Shown here in pieces: positions 1-9,595 of a DNA stretch of 41,401 bases. The notes beneath the pieces were generated by a model. The model saw nothing but the letters and a program-made list of their open reading frames with translations, had not been told where the DNA came from and did not search any database. A program made the translations under genes and the position numbers. Where the stretch lies: the NCBI GenBank assembly GCA_001801485.1, contig MGXV01000001.1, positions 1 to 41,401 on the forward strand, in the 5' to 3' direction. The DNA comes from Gammaproteobacteria bacterium RIFCSPHIGHO2_12_FULL_37_14 (GTDB taxonomy: Bacteria > Pseudomonadota > Gammaproteobacteria > DSM-16500). How positions within the stretch are numbered: the stretch's first letter is position 1; each line of letters starts with the position of its first letter.

Positions 1-1
1 T

Positions 2-1000
2 CGAGCACAATATCAAGGCGCTACGCCATTATTGATAGCCGCAGAAAATGGGCACAACGATATCGTTAAAATGCTTATTGAGAACGGAGCCGATATCAAT
101 CACGCACAAAATCAAGGTACTACCCCATTATTGGTAGCTGCAGAAAAAGGGCACAACCATGTCGTTAAAATGCTTATTGAGAAAGGCGCTCATATCAATC
201 CAGCGCAAAATCAAGGCGTTACGCCATTATTGATAGCCGCACAAAATGGGCATAATGATATCGTTAAAATGCTTATTAAAAATGGTGCCCATATTAACCA
301 AGCGCGAAATGATGGTGTTACTCCATTATTGATAGCCGCACAAAATGGGCATAATGATATCGTTAAAATGCTGATTAAGAACGGTGCCCATATTAACCAA
401 GCGCAAAGTCAAGGCGCTACCCCATTATTGATGGCCACACAAAATGGGCATAAAGATATCGTCAAAATACTGATTAAGAACGGTGCCCATATTAACCAAG
501 CGCAAAGTCAAGGCGCTATCCCATTATTGATTGCCACACAAATTGGGCATAAAGATATCGTCAAAATACTGATTAAGAACGGTGCCCATATTAACCAAGC
601 GCAAAGTCAAGGCGCTACGCCATTATTTATTGCTGCACTCCAGGGATACAACGATATCGTTAAAATTCTTATTGAGATAGGTGCCGATATCAATCAAGCG
701 GAAAACAATGGTGTTACTCCATTATTGATAGCCGCACAAAATGGGCATAAAGATATCGTTAAAATGCTTATTGAGAAAGGTGCCCATATCAATCAGGCGC
801 AAAAGAACGGCACTACTCCATTATTGATAGCCACGCAAAATGGGCACAGCGATATCGTTAAAATGCTTATTAAGAACGGTGCCCATATCAATCAAACGAA
901 AAATAATGGTGCCGCTCTATTATTTATAGCAACACAAAATGGACATGAAACAATCATTGATATATTACTAACTAACCAAAAAAACATTACTATTTCATTC
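2..1000 (+). repeat. 99-bp tandem repeats coding for ankyrin units
   Basis: About ten direct repeats of 99 bp lie inside the ankyrin gene. The core GATATCGTTAAAATGCTTAT recurs with few changes, and units between about 210 and 620 share long identical stretches. Identity falls at both ends of the array. The unit is a multiple of three, so copy-number change keeps the frame. This array is also a likely site of assembly collapse with short reads. Confidence 0.9.
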
Positions 1001-1369
1001 AATAATTCTGAACAAAAATTGCTAGAGTTTGCTAGTAAAAGAAATGTAGAAGAAAGCATGAGAGGTTTGATTGAATATAAAAAAATATCGCAAAATGAAT
1101 CGTCATCAAAAATTACTATCACGCCACTTGAAATAGCAATTGTCCTGGGAAATAGTAAGATAATTGAAATTTTTGATAAACATCATTTATTGACAAATGA
1201 AGCGATCCATATAGCTAAGGCTTGTCAGCAAGCGGAAATTATAAATTATTTAACTAAACAGCAGGTAAATACTAATATGTTTTTTTATAATGCTACTATT
1301 TCATCTCAAAAAAACAAGCTACCCTTATCTGATCAACTTACTCCTCCCCGCAAGAAACCTCGGCATTAA
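2..1369 (+). CDS. Ankyrin-repeat protein, 5' end outside window
   Basis: The reading frame is open from base 2, so the TTG at 32 is not the true start and the N-terminus lies outside the window. The visible protein has about ten consecutive 33-residue ankyrin repeats (period 99 bp, to about base 1000), each with the TPLLIA...GH.DIVK.LI..GA.IN pattern. They are followed by degenerate helical repeats (roughly residues 330-420) and a basic C-terminus PPRKKPRH. Repeats 3-6 are nearly identical at DNA level, which points to recent duplication or homogenisation. Ankyrin arrays mediate protein-protein binding. In Legionellales such proteins are often Dot/Icm type IV effectors acting in the host cell, but no catalytic domain is visible here. 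The effector role and the nuclear localisation reading of the tail are inference. Confidence 0.9.
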   Translation, partial: RAQYQGATPLLIAAENGHNDIVKMLIENGADINHAQNQGTTPLLVAAEKGHNHVVKMLIEKGAHINPAQNQGVTPLLIAAQNGHNDIVKMLIKNGAHINQARNDGVTPLLIAAQNGHNDIVKMLIKNGAHINQAQSQGATPLLMATQNGHKDIVKILIKNGAHINQAQSQGAIPLLIATQIGHKDIVKILIKNGAHINQAQSQGATPLFIAALQGYNDIVKILIEIGADINQAENNGVTPLLIAAQNGHKDIVKMLIEKGAHINQAQKNGTTPLLIATQNGHSDIVKMLIKNGAHINQTKNNGAALLFIATQNGHETIIDILLTNQKNITISFNNSEQKLLEFASKRNVEESMRGLIEYKKISQNESSSKITITPLEIAIVLGNSKIIEIFDKHHLLTNEAIHIAKACQQAEIINYLTKQQVNTNMFFYNATISSQKNKLPLSDQLTPPRKKPRH

Positions 1370-1379
1370 CATGCTGAGG
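1358..1379 (+). terminator. Hairpin over the stop codon of the ankyrin gene
   Basis: CCTCGGCAT, then TAAC, then ATGCTGAGG form a 9-bp stem with one G-T pair. The TAA stop lies in the loop. No T-run follows directly; a run of T begins about 20 bases later at 1399. It may be a weak terminator or an mRNA 3'-end stabiliser. Certainty is low. Confidence 0.4.
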
Positions 1380-1446
1380 GGTTACAAGGAAAGAAGTATT
1401 TTTTTTAAGTTGATAGAATGAATGTGGAGACTCCAACTTTTCTTTA

Positions 1447-1731
1447 TTATTTAGGATATTTTTTTTTACAATCATTGAGGTTATTTACAATATCAAAAAA
1501 CCAACAAGCAATTTCAGCACTTTGATCATAAGACGAATTAATATCTTCTGGATACCACATGCCATTTTTTTGATTTGAAATAAAATAATCAGAAATTCTA
1601 TCAATTGCTATTAAATATTTTTCATCATTCGAATGTTTATATACAAGGGATGCGGCCCAAGCAATTTTATGGCTAAAGTTGCATCTAAAAATACTATTAT
1701 CACACGATAAAGAAAAATCGTAACTCCCCAG
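1447..1731 (-). pseudogene. Truncated gene remnant, 3' end only
   Basis: On the minus strand a frame without a usable start gives about 95 residues of protein-like sequence ending in a TAA stop at 1447-1449. Recognisable pieces are NFSHKIAWAASLVYKHSND, ISDYFISNQKNGMWYPED and SAEIACWFFDIVNN. Its 5' side runs straight into the inverted-repeat element at 1732-1822, where the sense is lost, and the only Met lies deep inside. The composition (aromatic and Trp-rich, helical) looks like the end of an alpha/alpha-toroid type enzyme, but I do not recognise the family. It is probably a gene cut by insertion of the repeat or by deletion. Confidence 0.55.
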
Positions 1732-1822
1732 GTCATCCTGAGCACTGTTTTTTAGTGCGAAGGATCTCGATTTATTTAAAAAAACGAGATCCTTCGCACT
1801 AAAAAACAGTGCTCAGGATGAC
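1732..1822. repeat. Perfect 38-bp inverted repeat (MITE/REP-like element)
   Basis: The left arm 1732-1769 and right arm 1785-1822 are perfect reverse complements of 38 bases, separated by 15 bases of A/T. The arms begin GTCATCCTGAGC and include GCGAAGGATCTCG, a word set I recall from dispersed intergenic repeats in various bacterial genomes. Such a structure is a non-coding palindromic element, possibly mobilised in trans. It sits exactly at the broken 5' edge of the gene remnant at 1447-1731. No target-site duplication could be assigned. Confidence 0.85.
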
Positions 1823-2119
1823 AATCACGTATTTTGTTATAAAAATAACCCTAGTTTATCCATAACCTGGGGGTTACAAATATTTAACTATCATAGTTAT
1901 TTGCAACAATGGCAAACCGTAGCATCAGCATTATTTCTCGTCAAGTGATTCCTGAATGATTGTTCGATAAAAATCTGGGCGGGCGATTCGATCAAGTTCA
2001 ATTAATTTTCTCACAAAAATAATAGATGGCGCAAAATATAAGAGATGTTATTTCTAGAGAAAAATAATTGAAGAGATGGTTACATCGCTGGCTTATATTC
2101 CTTCATCTGTTGTATAGCT
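1823..2119. other. Non-coding spacer downstream of nuoN, possible second remnant
   Basis: No complete gene is visible. On the minus strand 1931-2047 reads about 38 protein-like codons (for example FVRKLIELDRIARPDFYRT) ending in TAA at 1931-1933, with no start codon and a stop just upstream at 2048-2050. It could be the C-terminal scrap of a lost gene or chance. I see no strong terminator for the nuo operon here. Confidence 0.35.
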
Positions 2120-3565
2120 TTACCCCACTGTCACGCGGCAAAGATCAATAAAAAAGCTGGGAAATAAACCGAGAAATAGAGCAGCGGTACCGTTTACACT
2201 GATGGCAACTAATGCATCAGACGAAACAACAATTGGTGCATCACTTTCTTCTGTTGGTTCTTCAAAATACATCAGCATAACGACACGTAAATAATAATAT
2301 ACGCCAATAAGAGCGAAAATTAATGCTAGCACAGCTAACCACACCATATCCGCTTGCACTAGAGCTTCTAATAATCCCAATTTAGCAAAAAATCCTACAG
2401 TGGGAGGAACACCCGCCATGGAAAACATAATCAATAACATCATAAAAGCTAGCCAAGGATTGCGCGCATTCAATCCTCGATAATCGCTTAGCTGATCTAA
2501 TTCAATTCCATCTTTACTCATGATTGCAATAATTGCGAATGCACCTGCAGCGACTAACACATAGGTGGCAATATAAAACAAAGCCGCAGAATACCCCTGC
2601 GATGCAATGGGTCCTACTAAAATACCCAGCAAGGTATAACCAATATGTGCAATCGACGAATAAGCTAGCATACGTTTAAGATTCGATTGAGCAATAGCCA
2701 ATACATTCCCAAAACACATCGAAAGAATAGAAATGACGATAAGAATATGTTCCCAATTGAGATGCAAACTTGGCATTGCTTGTACCAATATACGTATGGT
2801 AATAACAAACGCAGCAATTTTAGGTGCGCTAGCAATAAATAAAGTCACTGATGTAGGCGCACCCTGATAAACATCTGGCACCCACATGTGAAATGGTACG
2901 GCACCAAATTTGAAAATTAATCCACCTAATACGAAAATTAATGCAGCAATAGCAACAACGTTTTGTTGATTAAGTGCCAAAGCCAACACATCCATGCGAA
3001 TGCCACCTGTTACACCATACAAAAGTGAAATACCATACAGCAGCATTCCTGAAGCTAATCCACCTAAAATAAAGTATTTCATTGCTGCTTCAATCGCAAT
3101 ATAAGACTCTTTATGCATCGCAATAATAGTATATAAAGCCAGCGATAATAACTCTAAACCAAGATAAATAGTAAGGAAACTATAAGCCGATGCCATAATC
3201 GACATACCGAGCACGGCTAATAAACTCAATAAATAATATTCACTAGATGCAATTTTTCGTGATTGGATATATTCGCGCGCATAGATAAAAGCAAAGAAAC
3301 TAAATAAATAAATAAATAATTTGGCTATAGCTGCTAAACGATCGAAGATATAATTACCGCTAAAGGTAATAATGGGATCCGAATATTCTTTAAATTGTAA
3401 AAAGACTAAAAAGAAAGTAATCACTAAAGTAAATTGCACAAGACAATAAGTGATAAGGTGATGTTTTTTGCTAAAATAGACATCGCACAATAAAATTAGG
3501 CAAGTTGCACAGAGAAGAAAAATTTCAGGTAAAGCAATTAAAATTTCTGCTAGCGACAAAATCAT
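2120..3565 (-). CDS. nuoN: NADH-quinone oxidoreductase subunit N
   Basis: This 481-residue integral membrane protein is the last gene of the nuo operon. It is one of the three antiporter-like proton-pumping subunits of the complex I membrane arm (Mrp antiporter-related). About 14 hydrophobic segments are visible. Family signatures include KFGAVPFHMWVPDVYQGAPT near residue 230, with the conserved Lys and the broken-helix region, followed by LKRMLAYSSIAHIGY. The length is normal for NuoN. The ATG at 3563-3565 lies 39 bases after nuoM. No oddities are seen. Confidence 0.97.
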   Translation of the reverse strand: MILSLAEILIALPEIFLLCATCLILLCDVYFSKKHHLITYCLVQFTLVITFFLVFLQFKEYSDPIITFSGNYIFDRLAAIAKLFIYLFSFFAFIYAREYIQSRKIASSEYYLLSLLAVLGMSIMASAYSFLTIYLGLELLSLALYTIIAMHKESYIAIEAAMKYFILGGLASGMLLYGISLLYGVTGGIRMDVLALALNQQNVVAIAALIFVLGGLIFKFGAVPFHMWVPDVYQGAPTSVTLFIASAPKIAAFVITIRILVQAMPSLHLNWEHILIVISILSMCFGNVLAIAQSNLKRMLAYSSIAHIGYTLLGILVGPIASQGYSAALFYIATYVLVAAGAFAIIAIMSKDGIELDQLSDYRGLNARNPWLAFMMLLIMFSMAGVPPTVGFFAKLGLLEALVQADMVWLAVLALIFALIGVYYYLRVVMLMYFEEPTEESDAPIVVSSDALVAISVNGTAALFLGLFPSFFIDLCRVTVG

Positions 3566-3604
3566 TGGTAAACCTCGTTTATTGTAAACGTTCGCGCATA
3601 GGTT

Positions 3605-5146
3605 CTAAGTCACTACATTCATTGCTAAATCAGAAGTAATACTCTGCAATAACAAGTGACCGATCGTCACACGTAATACATCAATAATCGGTTGTGGATA
3701 GAGTCCCACAAAAAATACGCCGATAGTTAACAAAATATAATTGGTTTTTTCAGTCCAGGTAATATCTTTAAATCCAGCAACATATTCATTAGCAATAGGA
3801 CCAAAGAAAACTCGTTTATATAACCAAAGCGTATAGGCTGCACTTAAAATAAGCGTGAGCGCAGCAAATCCTGCCACCCAAAAATGGGTTTGAAATGCGC
3901 TCATAATAATCAAAAACTCACCGACGAAACCAGCTGTTCCAGGAAGTCCAACATTAGACATAGCAAATAACATAAAAAATGCCGCAAAAATTGGCATAGT
4001 ATTAGCTACTCCGCCATAATCTTTGATCAATCGACTGTGATTGTAAAAACGTTCTGCCAATAATCCTACGCCTAAAAACATAGCGCCTGAACCAAACGCA
4101 TGCGAAACCATTTGTATGATCGCACCTTCTAAACTCATATAAGCATCTTGCAAGTTGTGCGCACGATAAATGATTTCGTAAACCATAAAACATCCTAATG
4201 TGGCGAATCCCATATGTGCAATTGAAGAATATGCTATTAGTTTTTTCATATCAGTTTGTATAATCGCAATTAAACCAATATAAACTATCGCAATCAAAGA
4301 AAGCACGATCATCACCCACGCCAATTTTTCCGATGCAAGCGGTGTGATTGGCATACTAAATCGTAAAAAACCATACACGCCAAGTTTTAGCATCAGTGCC
4401 GCTAATACGACAGAACCCCCAGCAGGTGCTTCAGTATGAGCATCTGGTAACCAGGTATGGATAGGCCACATCGGTACCTTAACAGCAAAAGCAACTAAAA
4501 AAGCTAAGAATATCCATATTTGTGTCGTTAAATTTAAAGGTAAATGATAAAAACTTTGAATCATAAAAGTATTTGCTTGATTGTAGAGATAAATCAAGGC
4601 AACTAGCATTAAAATAGAACCAAAAAATGTAAATAAGAAAAATTTGATGGATGCATAAGAGCGATTTGAACTACCCCAAATTCCAATTGAAAGATACATG
4701 GGAATTAACATACCTTCCCAAAAAACATAAAATAATACCGCATCCATTGCGCAAAACACTCCCACTATCATGCCTTGCAAAGTAAGAAATGAAGCCATGT
4801 ATTGAGCAACGCGTAATTTAATACTATGGCAGCCTGCGATGACGACTAATAAACCAGTAAAATTAGTGAGTGCTACCATTACTAAAGAAATACCATCTAT
4901 ACCAACAGCATAATGAGTTTGAAAGGCACGAATCCAAAGATAATCTTCTAAAAATTGCATGTCATACAAACCCGGATCAAAATAAATCCAGAGAGGAATG
5001 CAAAGCAATAAATTAATTATCGCAACGATCACTGCAATCGTGCGTGCAAGATTGGCATGTTTATCGCCGCCCGTACACAAACATAAAACCGCACCAAATA
5101 CTGGAAGCCAAATGAGTAAGGATAAAATGGGAAACTGCTCTAACAT
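3605..5146 (-). CDS. nuoM: NADH-quinone oxidoreductase subunit M
   Basis: This 513-residue polytopic membrane protein is an antiporter-like subunit of the complex I membrane arm. The chosen start is the ATG at 5144-5146 (MLEQFPIL), preceded by a strong GGGAGG site. The frame stays open to 5290, but those 48 extra codons overlap nuoL and are rich in Cys and Trp, unlike NuoM. Signatures are WEGMLIPMYLSIGIWG (conserved Glu of transmembrane helix 5), KVPMWPIHTWLPDAHTEAP and IAYSSIAHMGFATLG. The gap to the nuoL stop is 2 bases, so translational coupling is likely. Confidence 0.97.
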   Translation of the reverse strand: MLEQFPILSLLIWLPVFGAVLCLCTGGDKHANLARTIAVIVAIINLLLCIPLWIYFDPGLYDMQFLEDYLWIRAFQTHYAVGIDGISLVMVALTNFTGLLVVIAGCHSIKLRVAQYMASFLTLQGMIVGVFCAMDAVLFYVFWEGMLIPMYLSIGIWGSSNRSYASIKFFLFTFFGSILMLVALIYLYNQANTFMIQSFYHLPLNLTTQIWIFLAFLVAFAVKVPMWPIHTWLPDAHTEAPAGGSVVLAALMLKLGVYGFLRFSMPITPLASEKLAWVMIVLSLIAIVYIGLIAIIQTDMKKLIAYSSIAHMGFATLGCFMVYEIIYRAHNLQDAYMSLEGAIIQMVSHAFGSGAMFLGVGLLAERFYNHSRLIKDYGGVANTMPIFAAFFMLFAMSNVGLPGTAGFVGEFLIIMSAFQTHFWVAGFAALTLILSAAYTLWLYKRVFFGPIANEYVAGFKDITWTEKTNYILLTIGVFFVGLYPQPIIDVLRVTIGHLLLQSITSDLAMNVVT

Positions 5147-5148
5147 CA

Positions 5149-7122
5149 CTAAAAACCTCCCACATACCATACTAGAAAGACAAGAATGCCGAGCACCATC
5201 GCTAATGCATAATGGTAAACATAACCACTTTGTAGTAAACGTGAAACATAGGCAAACCATATAACAAATCGACCCGTACCATTGACACAAACTCCATCAA
5301 TTAATTTCACATCGCCAACGTCGTAACAAATATGGCCTACTTCTTTTGTTCCTTCAACGAATACAATTTGATTAAACTCATCAAAACCATATTTACGTAA
5401 TAAAATTGTATAGAGTAAAGAAAATCGTGTCTTAAGATTTTCACCCCACCTTGGAAGAAATGCAGTAAATAACCATGCCGCAACAATACCCGCTATTGCT
5501 AACCAAAATGTTAATGTACGGCCAGCTTCTAGTGCCATGATATTAGCACCACGATATTCAGTAGATAATTGATTAATGACATTATGATCTGGTAACACAA
5601 AAATTGTGTTACCTAATAACGGTGGATGGAAAAATAACATAGGACCAATCAGCAATTGTCCAACGATTACACTAGGAATTGCTAAACAAACTAAGGGAAA
5701 TAAAACGACAAATGGTGACTCTTTAACATGTCCTTTCAATTCGGGATCCATTCGTTCATTCGTGTGGAAAGTCATGAATAAAGCGCGGAAAATATAAAGA
5801 GGTGTCACAAAAGCACTGGCTAACACGCAATAATAAGCATAACGTGCTCCCGGTAAGATACTTAACTGAGCGGCTTCAATAATAATATCTTTAGAATAAA
5901 ATCCTGAAAAAGGTGGAATAGCTGATAAAGCAAGTGCTCCAATAATAAAAGTAAGATAAGTAACTGGCATGTACGAAACTAATCCGCCCATTTTTCGCAT
6001 ATCCTGTTCATGATGTAATGCAATGATGACGGATCCAGCAGCTAAAAATAAGAGTGCTTTGAAAAAAGCATGCGTAATTAAATGAAAAATTGCAGCGTCA
6101 TAGGCGGATGCACCGAGTGCCACAGCCATATAACCTAATTGTGAAATAGTAGAATAAGCAATGACACGTTTTATGTCGTTTTGAACAACTGCTAATAATC
6201 CCATAAAAAATGCTGTCGTTCCGCCAATCACCAAAATCAAACTCAACGTTGCAGGAGAAAACTCAAATAACGGTGACATACGCGCTACCATATAAATACC
6301 TGCTGTCACCATTGTCGCGGCATGGATGAGTGCTGAAATTGGCGTGGGACCTTCCATCGATTCTGGTAACCACACATGCAACGGCACTTGTGCTGATTTG
6401 GCCATCGCGCCAAAAAAAAGTAATAAACAAATCATGGTAATGACAGATATTTCATATCCAGGAAAAATGCCTAATCGCTGTCCGATGACATCTGGAACTT
6501 GTTGAAATACATCATGGTAGTTCAGTGTTCCGAAATACATGAGAACAGCTGCTATTGCAAGAACAAAACCAACATCCCCAACACGATTAACAATAAACGC
6601 TTTTAGACTGCCTGATAAAGCTGTTTCACGCTTAAACCAAAAACCGATCAACAGATACGATACTAGCCCTACCCCTTCCCAGCCAAAAAATAATAATAAA
6701 AAATTATTCGCTAAGACTAAGGTCAACATGGCAAAAGTAAACAAGGAAACATAACTAAAAAAACGTTGGTATCCAGGATCATCCGCCATATAACCCACTG
6801 TATAGATGTGTACCATCAGGGATACAAATAGGACAACAGTCGTCATGGCAACGCTGAGTGGGTCAAGCAACAAAGCAATGTCGAAATGTAACATTCCAGC
6901 CGTGGCCCACGTATACAAAACTCCCTCAGTACTAGGATATTTGTTAATCACAAAAATTTTAAAAAGATAGCAGGATAAAAAAAACGAAATGCTTATTAAC
7001 GTAATCAGTAATCGATGGGTGAATACTCTACCCATTGTTTTGCCTAATAAACCAGCAGCCAGCGTCCCAATAAGCGGCAATAAAATAATTGTCAATGCAA
7101 TCAAAATCAAGCTGTTTTCCAC
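5149..7122 (-). CDS. nuoL: NADH-quinone oxidoreductase subunit L
   Basis: At 657 residues this is the largest antiporter-like subunit. It has the usual core helices plus the C-terminal extension that forms the long lateral helix along the membrane arm. Visible signatures are FFGWEGVGLVSYLLIGFW (conserved Glu), SAQVPLHVWLPESMEGPTP, ALIHAATMVTAG and IKRVIAYSTISQLGYM. It follows nuoK by 6 bases and overlaps no other real gene. Length and motifs are normal for the family. Confidence 0.98.
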   Translation of the reverse strand: MENSLILIALTIILLPLIGTLAAGLLGKTMGRVFTHRLLITLISISFFLSCYLFKIFVINKYPSTEGVLYTWATAGMLHFDIALLLDPLSVAMTTVVLFVSLMVHIYTVGYMADDPGYQRFFSYVSLFTFAMLTLVLANNFLLLFFGWEGVGLVSYLLIGFWFKRETALSGSLKAFIVNRVGDVGFVLAIAAVLMYFGTLNYHDVFQQVPDVIGQRLGIFPGYEISVITMICLLLFFGAMAKSAQVPLHVWLPESMEGPTPISALIHAATMVTAGIYMVARMSPLFEFSPATLSLILVIGGTTAFFMGLLAVVQNDIKRVIAYSTISQLGYMAVALGASAYDAAIFHLITHAFFKALLFLAAGSVIIALHHEQDMRKMGGLVSYMPVTYLTFIIGALALSAIPPFSGFYSKDIIIEAAQLSILPGARYAYYCVLASAFVTPLYIFRALFMTFHTNERMDPELKGHVKESPFVVLFPLVCLAIPSVIVGQLLIGPMLFFHPPLLGNTIFVLPDHNVINQLSTEYRGANIMALEAGRTLTFWLAIAGIVAAWLFTAFLPRWGENLKTRFSLLYTILLRKYGFDEFNQIVFVEGTKEVGHICYDVGDVKLIDGVCVNGTGRFVIWFAYVSRLLQSGYVYHYALAMVLGILVFLVWYVGGF

Positions 7123-7128
7123 TTTGAT

Positions 7129-7434
7129 TTATCCCTTCAACATATCTAGATGATCCACTTCAATTGTTCTTCGTTTACGATACAGTACAACTAAAATAGC
7201 CAATCCAATAGCAGCTTCACTCGCTGCAACGGTTAACACAAAAAAAACAAAAACTTGTCCAATAACATTTCCTAAAAAATAAGAAAAAGCGATAAAATTT
7301 GTATTTACTGCTAAAAGAATAAGCTCAAGCGACATCAGTAAAACGATAATATTTTTACGATTTAAGATAATACCCGCTATTCCTAAGCCAAATAAAATAG
7401 CTGCTACCGTTAAAAATTCAGTTAATGATGGCAT
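7129..7434 (-). CDS. nuoK: NADH-quinone oxidoreductase subunit K
   Basis: This 101-residue protein has three transmembrane helices and is the MnhC/NuoK-type subunit of the complex I membrane arm. The conserved membrane glutamates are visible in [13 protein letters not shown] (helix 2) and in [13 protein letters not shown] (helix 3). It starts one base past the nuoJ stop, which suggests coupled translation. Length is typical (about 100 residues). Confidence 0.97.
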   Translation of the reverse strand: MPSLTEFLTVAAILFGLGIAGIILNRKNIIVLLMSLELILLAVNTNFIAFSYFLGNVIGQVFVFFVLTVAASEAAIGLAILVVLYRKRRTIEVDHLDMLKG

Positions 7435-7435
7435 C

Positions 7436-8050
7436 TTATCCTTTCCTTTTTTCAGATGGCATCTTGATCAAACGAACACGATCATTTGGATCTATGTTGA
7501 TTTGCTTTGCTGGATGTTGAACTTTACGCTGTACCGGCCCACGATGCGTCAAGGTAATGGCAGCAATGATAGCCACTAATAGTACTACCCCACCAATTTC
7601 AAATGGATAAGCATAGTCGGTATAAAGCAGCTCGCCTAATTGCTGAATGTTACTGTAATTCGCTGGTTCAACAAGTGGTAAGGGCATTTGAGCGATGCCA
7701 AAATAATGTGGTCCTACTGTCATCAAAATCATTACTAATAGCAAGAAGACAATGAGCAAACCAACAGGCAAATAGCGGACAAAACCGCTATGTTTTGCTT
7801 CTTTCACAATACTTAGCATCATGACGACAAATAAAAATAATGTCATGACTGCACCAACATAAACTAATAATAAAATGAGTGATAAAAATTCTGCCCGTAG
7901 CAACATCCAAATTCCTGCCATAGCAAAAAAAGTAACCACTAACGATAAAACACTGCGAACAGGATTACGAGCTGTAATGACAGCTATCCCAGAACCAACA
8001 GCAATTGCTGAGAAAATGTAAAAGATACTATGCAAAGGAGTTAGCATCAT
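7436..8050 (-). CDS. nuoJ: NADH-quinone oxidoreductase subunit J
   Basis: This 204-residue membrane protein has five predicted helices and is the NuoJ/ND6 subunit near the quinone-side end of the membrane arm. Signatures are the N-terminal [18 protein letters not shown] and the [20 protein letters not shown] segment with the pi-bulge helix motif. The basic C-terminal tail after about residue 170 is cytoplasmic. Its ATG overlaps the nuoI stop as ATGA. A second Met follows directly, so the start may be one codon later. Confidence 0.96.
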   Translation of the reverse strand: MMLTPLHSIFYIFSAIAVGSGIAVITARNPVRSVLSLVVTFFAMAGIWMLLRAEFLSLILLLVYVGAVMTLFLFVVMMLSIVKEAKHSGFVRYLPVGLLIVFLLLVMILMTVGPHYFGIAQMPLPLVEPANYSNIQQLGELLYTDYAYPFEIGGVVLLVAIIAAITLTHRGPVQRKVQHPAKQINIDPNDRVRLIKMPSEKRKG

Positions 8051-8538
8051 CGATACTCCTGATCTTGAGCTCGATCTTTAGCTATTTGTGCTTCGTATTG
8101 ATCGCCAAGCGCTAACAATTTTTCTTTTGTTAAAATATTTTCTCCACGTTGTTCAATATGATAATCCCCTATGTTAGTTAAAACGATAGAATCAACCGGG
8201 CAAGCTTCTTCACAGAAACCACAATAAATACATTTAAACAAATCAATTTCATATAATGTCGTGCGTCTTAAGCCATCTTCGCGCGGTTCTGCTTCTATGG
8301 TAATGGCTAACGCAGGACAAACTGCTTCGCAAAGCTTACAAGCGATACAACGTTCTTCACCATTGGGATAACGTCGTAATGCATGAATCCCACGAAAACG
8401 CGGCGAGGTAGGTGTTTTTTCTTCTGGATATTGAATGGTAATTTTTTTCTTCCAGAAATAAATACCTGTTACTTTCAGGCCATTTAAAAAATCCCAGAAA
8501 GAAAAGCTTTTTACATACCGTGTTAGCCATTGCATCAT
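8047..8538 (-). CDS. nuoI: NADH-quinone oxidoreductase subunit I
   Basis: This 163-residue peripheral iron-sulfur subunit carries two 4Fe-4S clusters (N6a and N6b) that pass electrons toward NuoB. Both ferredoxin motifs are intact: [12 protein letters not shown] near residue 62 and [12 protein letters not shown] near residue 101. The N-terminus has an amphipathic membrane-contact helix. Two tandem ATG codons start the frame, with GTGGA upstream. It overlaps nuoJ by 4 bases and follows nuoH by 21 bases. Confidence 0.97.
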   Translation of the reverse strand: MMQWLTRYVKSFSFWDFLNGLKVTGIYFWKKKITIQYPEEKTPTSPRFRGIHALRRYPNGEERCIACKLCEAVCPALAITIEAEPREDGLRRTTLYEIDLFKCIYCGFCEEACPVDSIVLTNIGDYHIEQRGENILTKEKLLALGDQYEAQIAKDRAQDQEYR

Positions 8539-8559
8539 GTTTTTTTATCCACTCATGCT

Positions 8560-9585
8560 CTACACAAACCATGGGCCAATTTTAAATTGCACCGCCAGTG
8601 CTACTACTACTATCCATATTAATGTTAATGGAATAAAAACCTTCCAACCTAAACGCATAATTTGATCGTAACGAAATCGTGGGAAAGTAGCTCTAAACCA
8701 TAAATAACAATATAAGAAAAAACTCATCTTCATCAATAACCATATTGGACCTGGCACCCAAGCAAACCACGATTCCAAATAAGGAATATTTTGCAAAGGA
8801 GATAACCAGCCGCCTAAAAACAGTAATGATATTAAAACAGAAATGAGCACCATATTCGCATATTCAGCAAAGAAAAAAAGTGCAAATGTCACGCCTGAAT
8901 ATTCCACATGAAAACCACCCACCAATTCCGACTCACCTTCAGCGACGTCAAAAGGTAAACGATTAGTTTCTGCTACTCCTGAAATCCAATATACGATGAA
9001 TAATGGTAATAAAGGTAACCAATACCAATGCCAAAAACCACCTTGTTGAGCATTCACGACTGTTTGAAAGTTAAGCGAACCTGCCGCCATCATCACACCG
9101 ATTAATGCAAAACCCATAGCAATTTCATATGAAATGGATTGTGCTGCAGCTCGTAGCGCACCAAATAGTGAATATTTTGAATTTGAAGCCCAACCGGCAA
9201 TCATAATGCCGTAAACGCCTAATGATGAAATAGCCAGTACGTATAAAATACCAGCATTTACATTGGCGATCACCACACCCTGATCGAATGGAATCACTGC
9301 CCAACTAATTAACGCTGTTCCAAAACTAATAGCTGGAGCAAGAACAAAAAGAAATTTGTTTGATGCGGTGGGAATAATAATTTCTTTGGTGATTAATTTA
9401 ATCGTATCGGCAACAGGTTGTAACCATCCGCGTGGTCCAATGCGATTGGGGCCAATACGTACATGCATATAACCAATGACTTTGCGCTCAAGATAGGTGA
9501 GTAACAGCACAAGAATGACTAAGCCAATAATAATTAAAATAGCTTTCGCAAAAATGATAGCAATGATGTAAATGTTCTCTAGCAT
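8560..9585 (-). CDS. nuoH: NADH-quinone oxidoreductase subunit H
   Basis: This 341-residue membrane subunit forms much of the quinone chamber and joins the peripheral and membrane arms. Family signatures are clear: [20 protein letters not shown] near residue 35, the acidic quinone-channel loop [19 protein letters not shown] near residue 207, and [20 protein letters not shown] residues near 300. Eight transmembrane helices are expected. It lies 10 bases after nuoG. Confidence 0.98.
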   Translation of the reverse strand: MLENIYIIAIIFAKAILIIIGLVILVLLLTYLERKVIGYMHVRIGPNRIGPRGWLQPVADTIKLITKEIIIPTASNKFLFVLAPAISFGTALISWAVIPFDQGVVIANVNAGILYVLAISSLGVYGIMIAGWASNSKYSLFGALRAAAQSISYEIAMGFALIGVMMAAGSLNFQTVVNAQQGGFWHWYWLPLLPLFIVYWISGVAETNRLPFDVAEGESELVGGFHVEYSGVTFALFFFAEYANMVLISVLISLLFLGGWLSPLQNIPYLESWFAWVPGPIWLLMKMSFFLYCYLWFRATFPRFRYDQIMRLGWKVFIPLTLIWIVVVALAVQFKIGPWFV

Positions 9586-9595
9586 AAATTCACTT

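Noticed and set aside
2..1000. Regular direct repeats that could suggest a CRISPR array
   Set aside because: The 99-bp units are continuous coding ankyrin repeats with no unique spacers and no cas genes nearby.
4998..5264. Open frames antisense to nuo, feo, pyr and car genes
   Set aside because: They have the composition of shadows of strongly coding sequence and no start sites or family similarity.
5147..5290. 48-codon N-terminal extension of nuoM
   Set aside because: It overlaps nuoL, has an atypical Cys/Trp-rich composition, and the ATG at 5144-5146 has a strong ribosome binding site and matches the family start.
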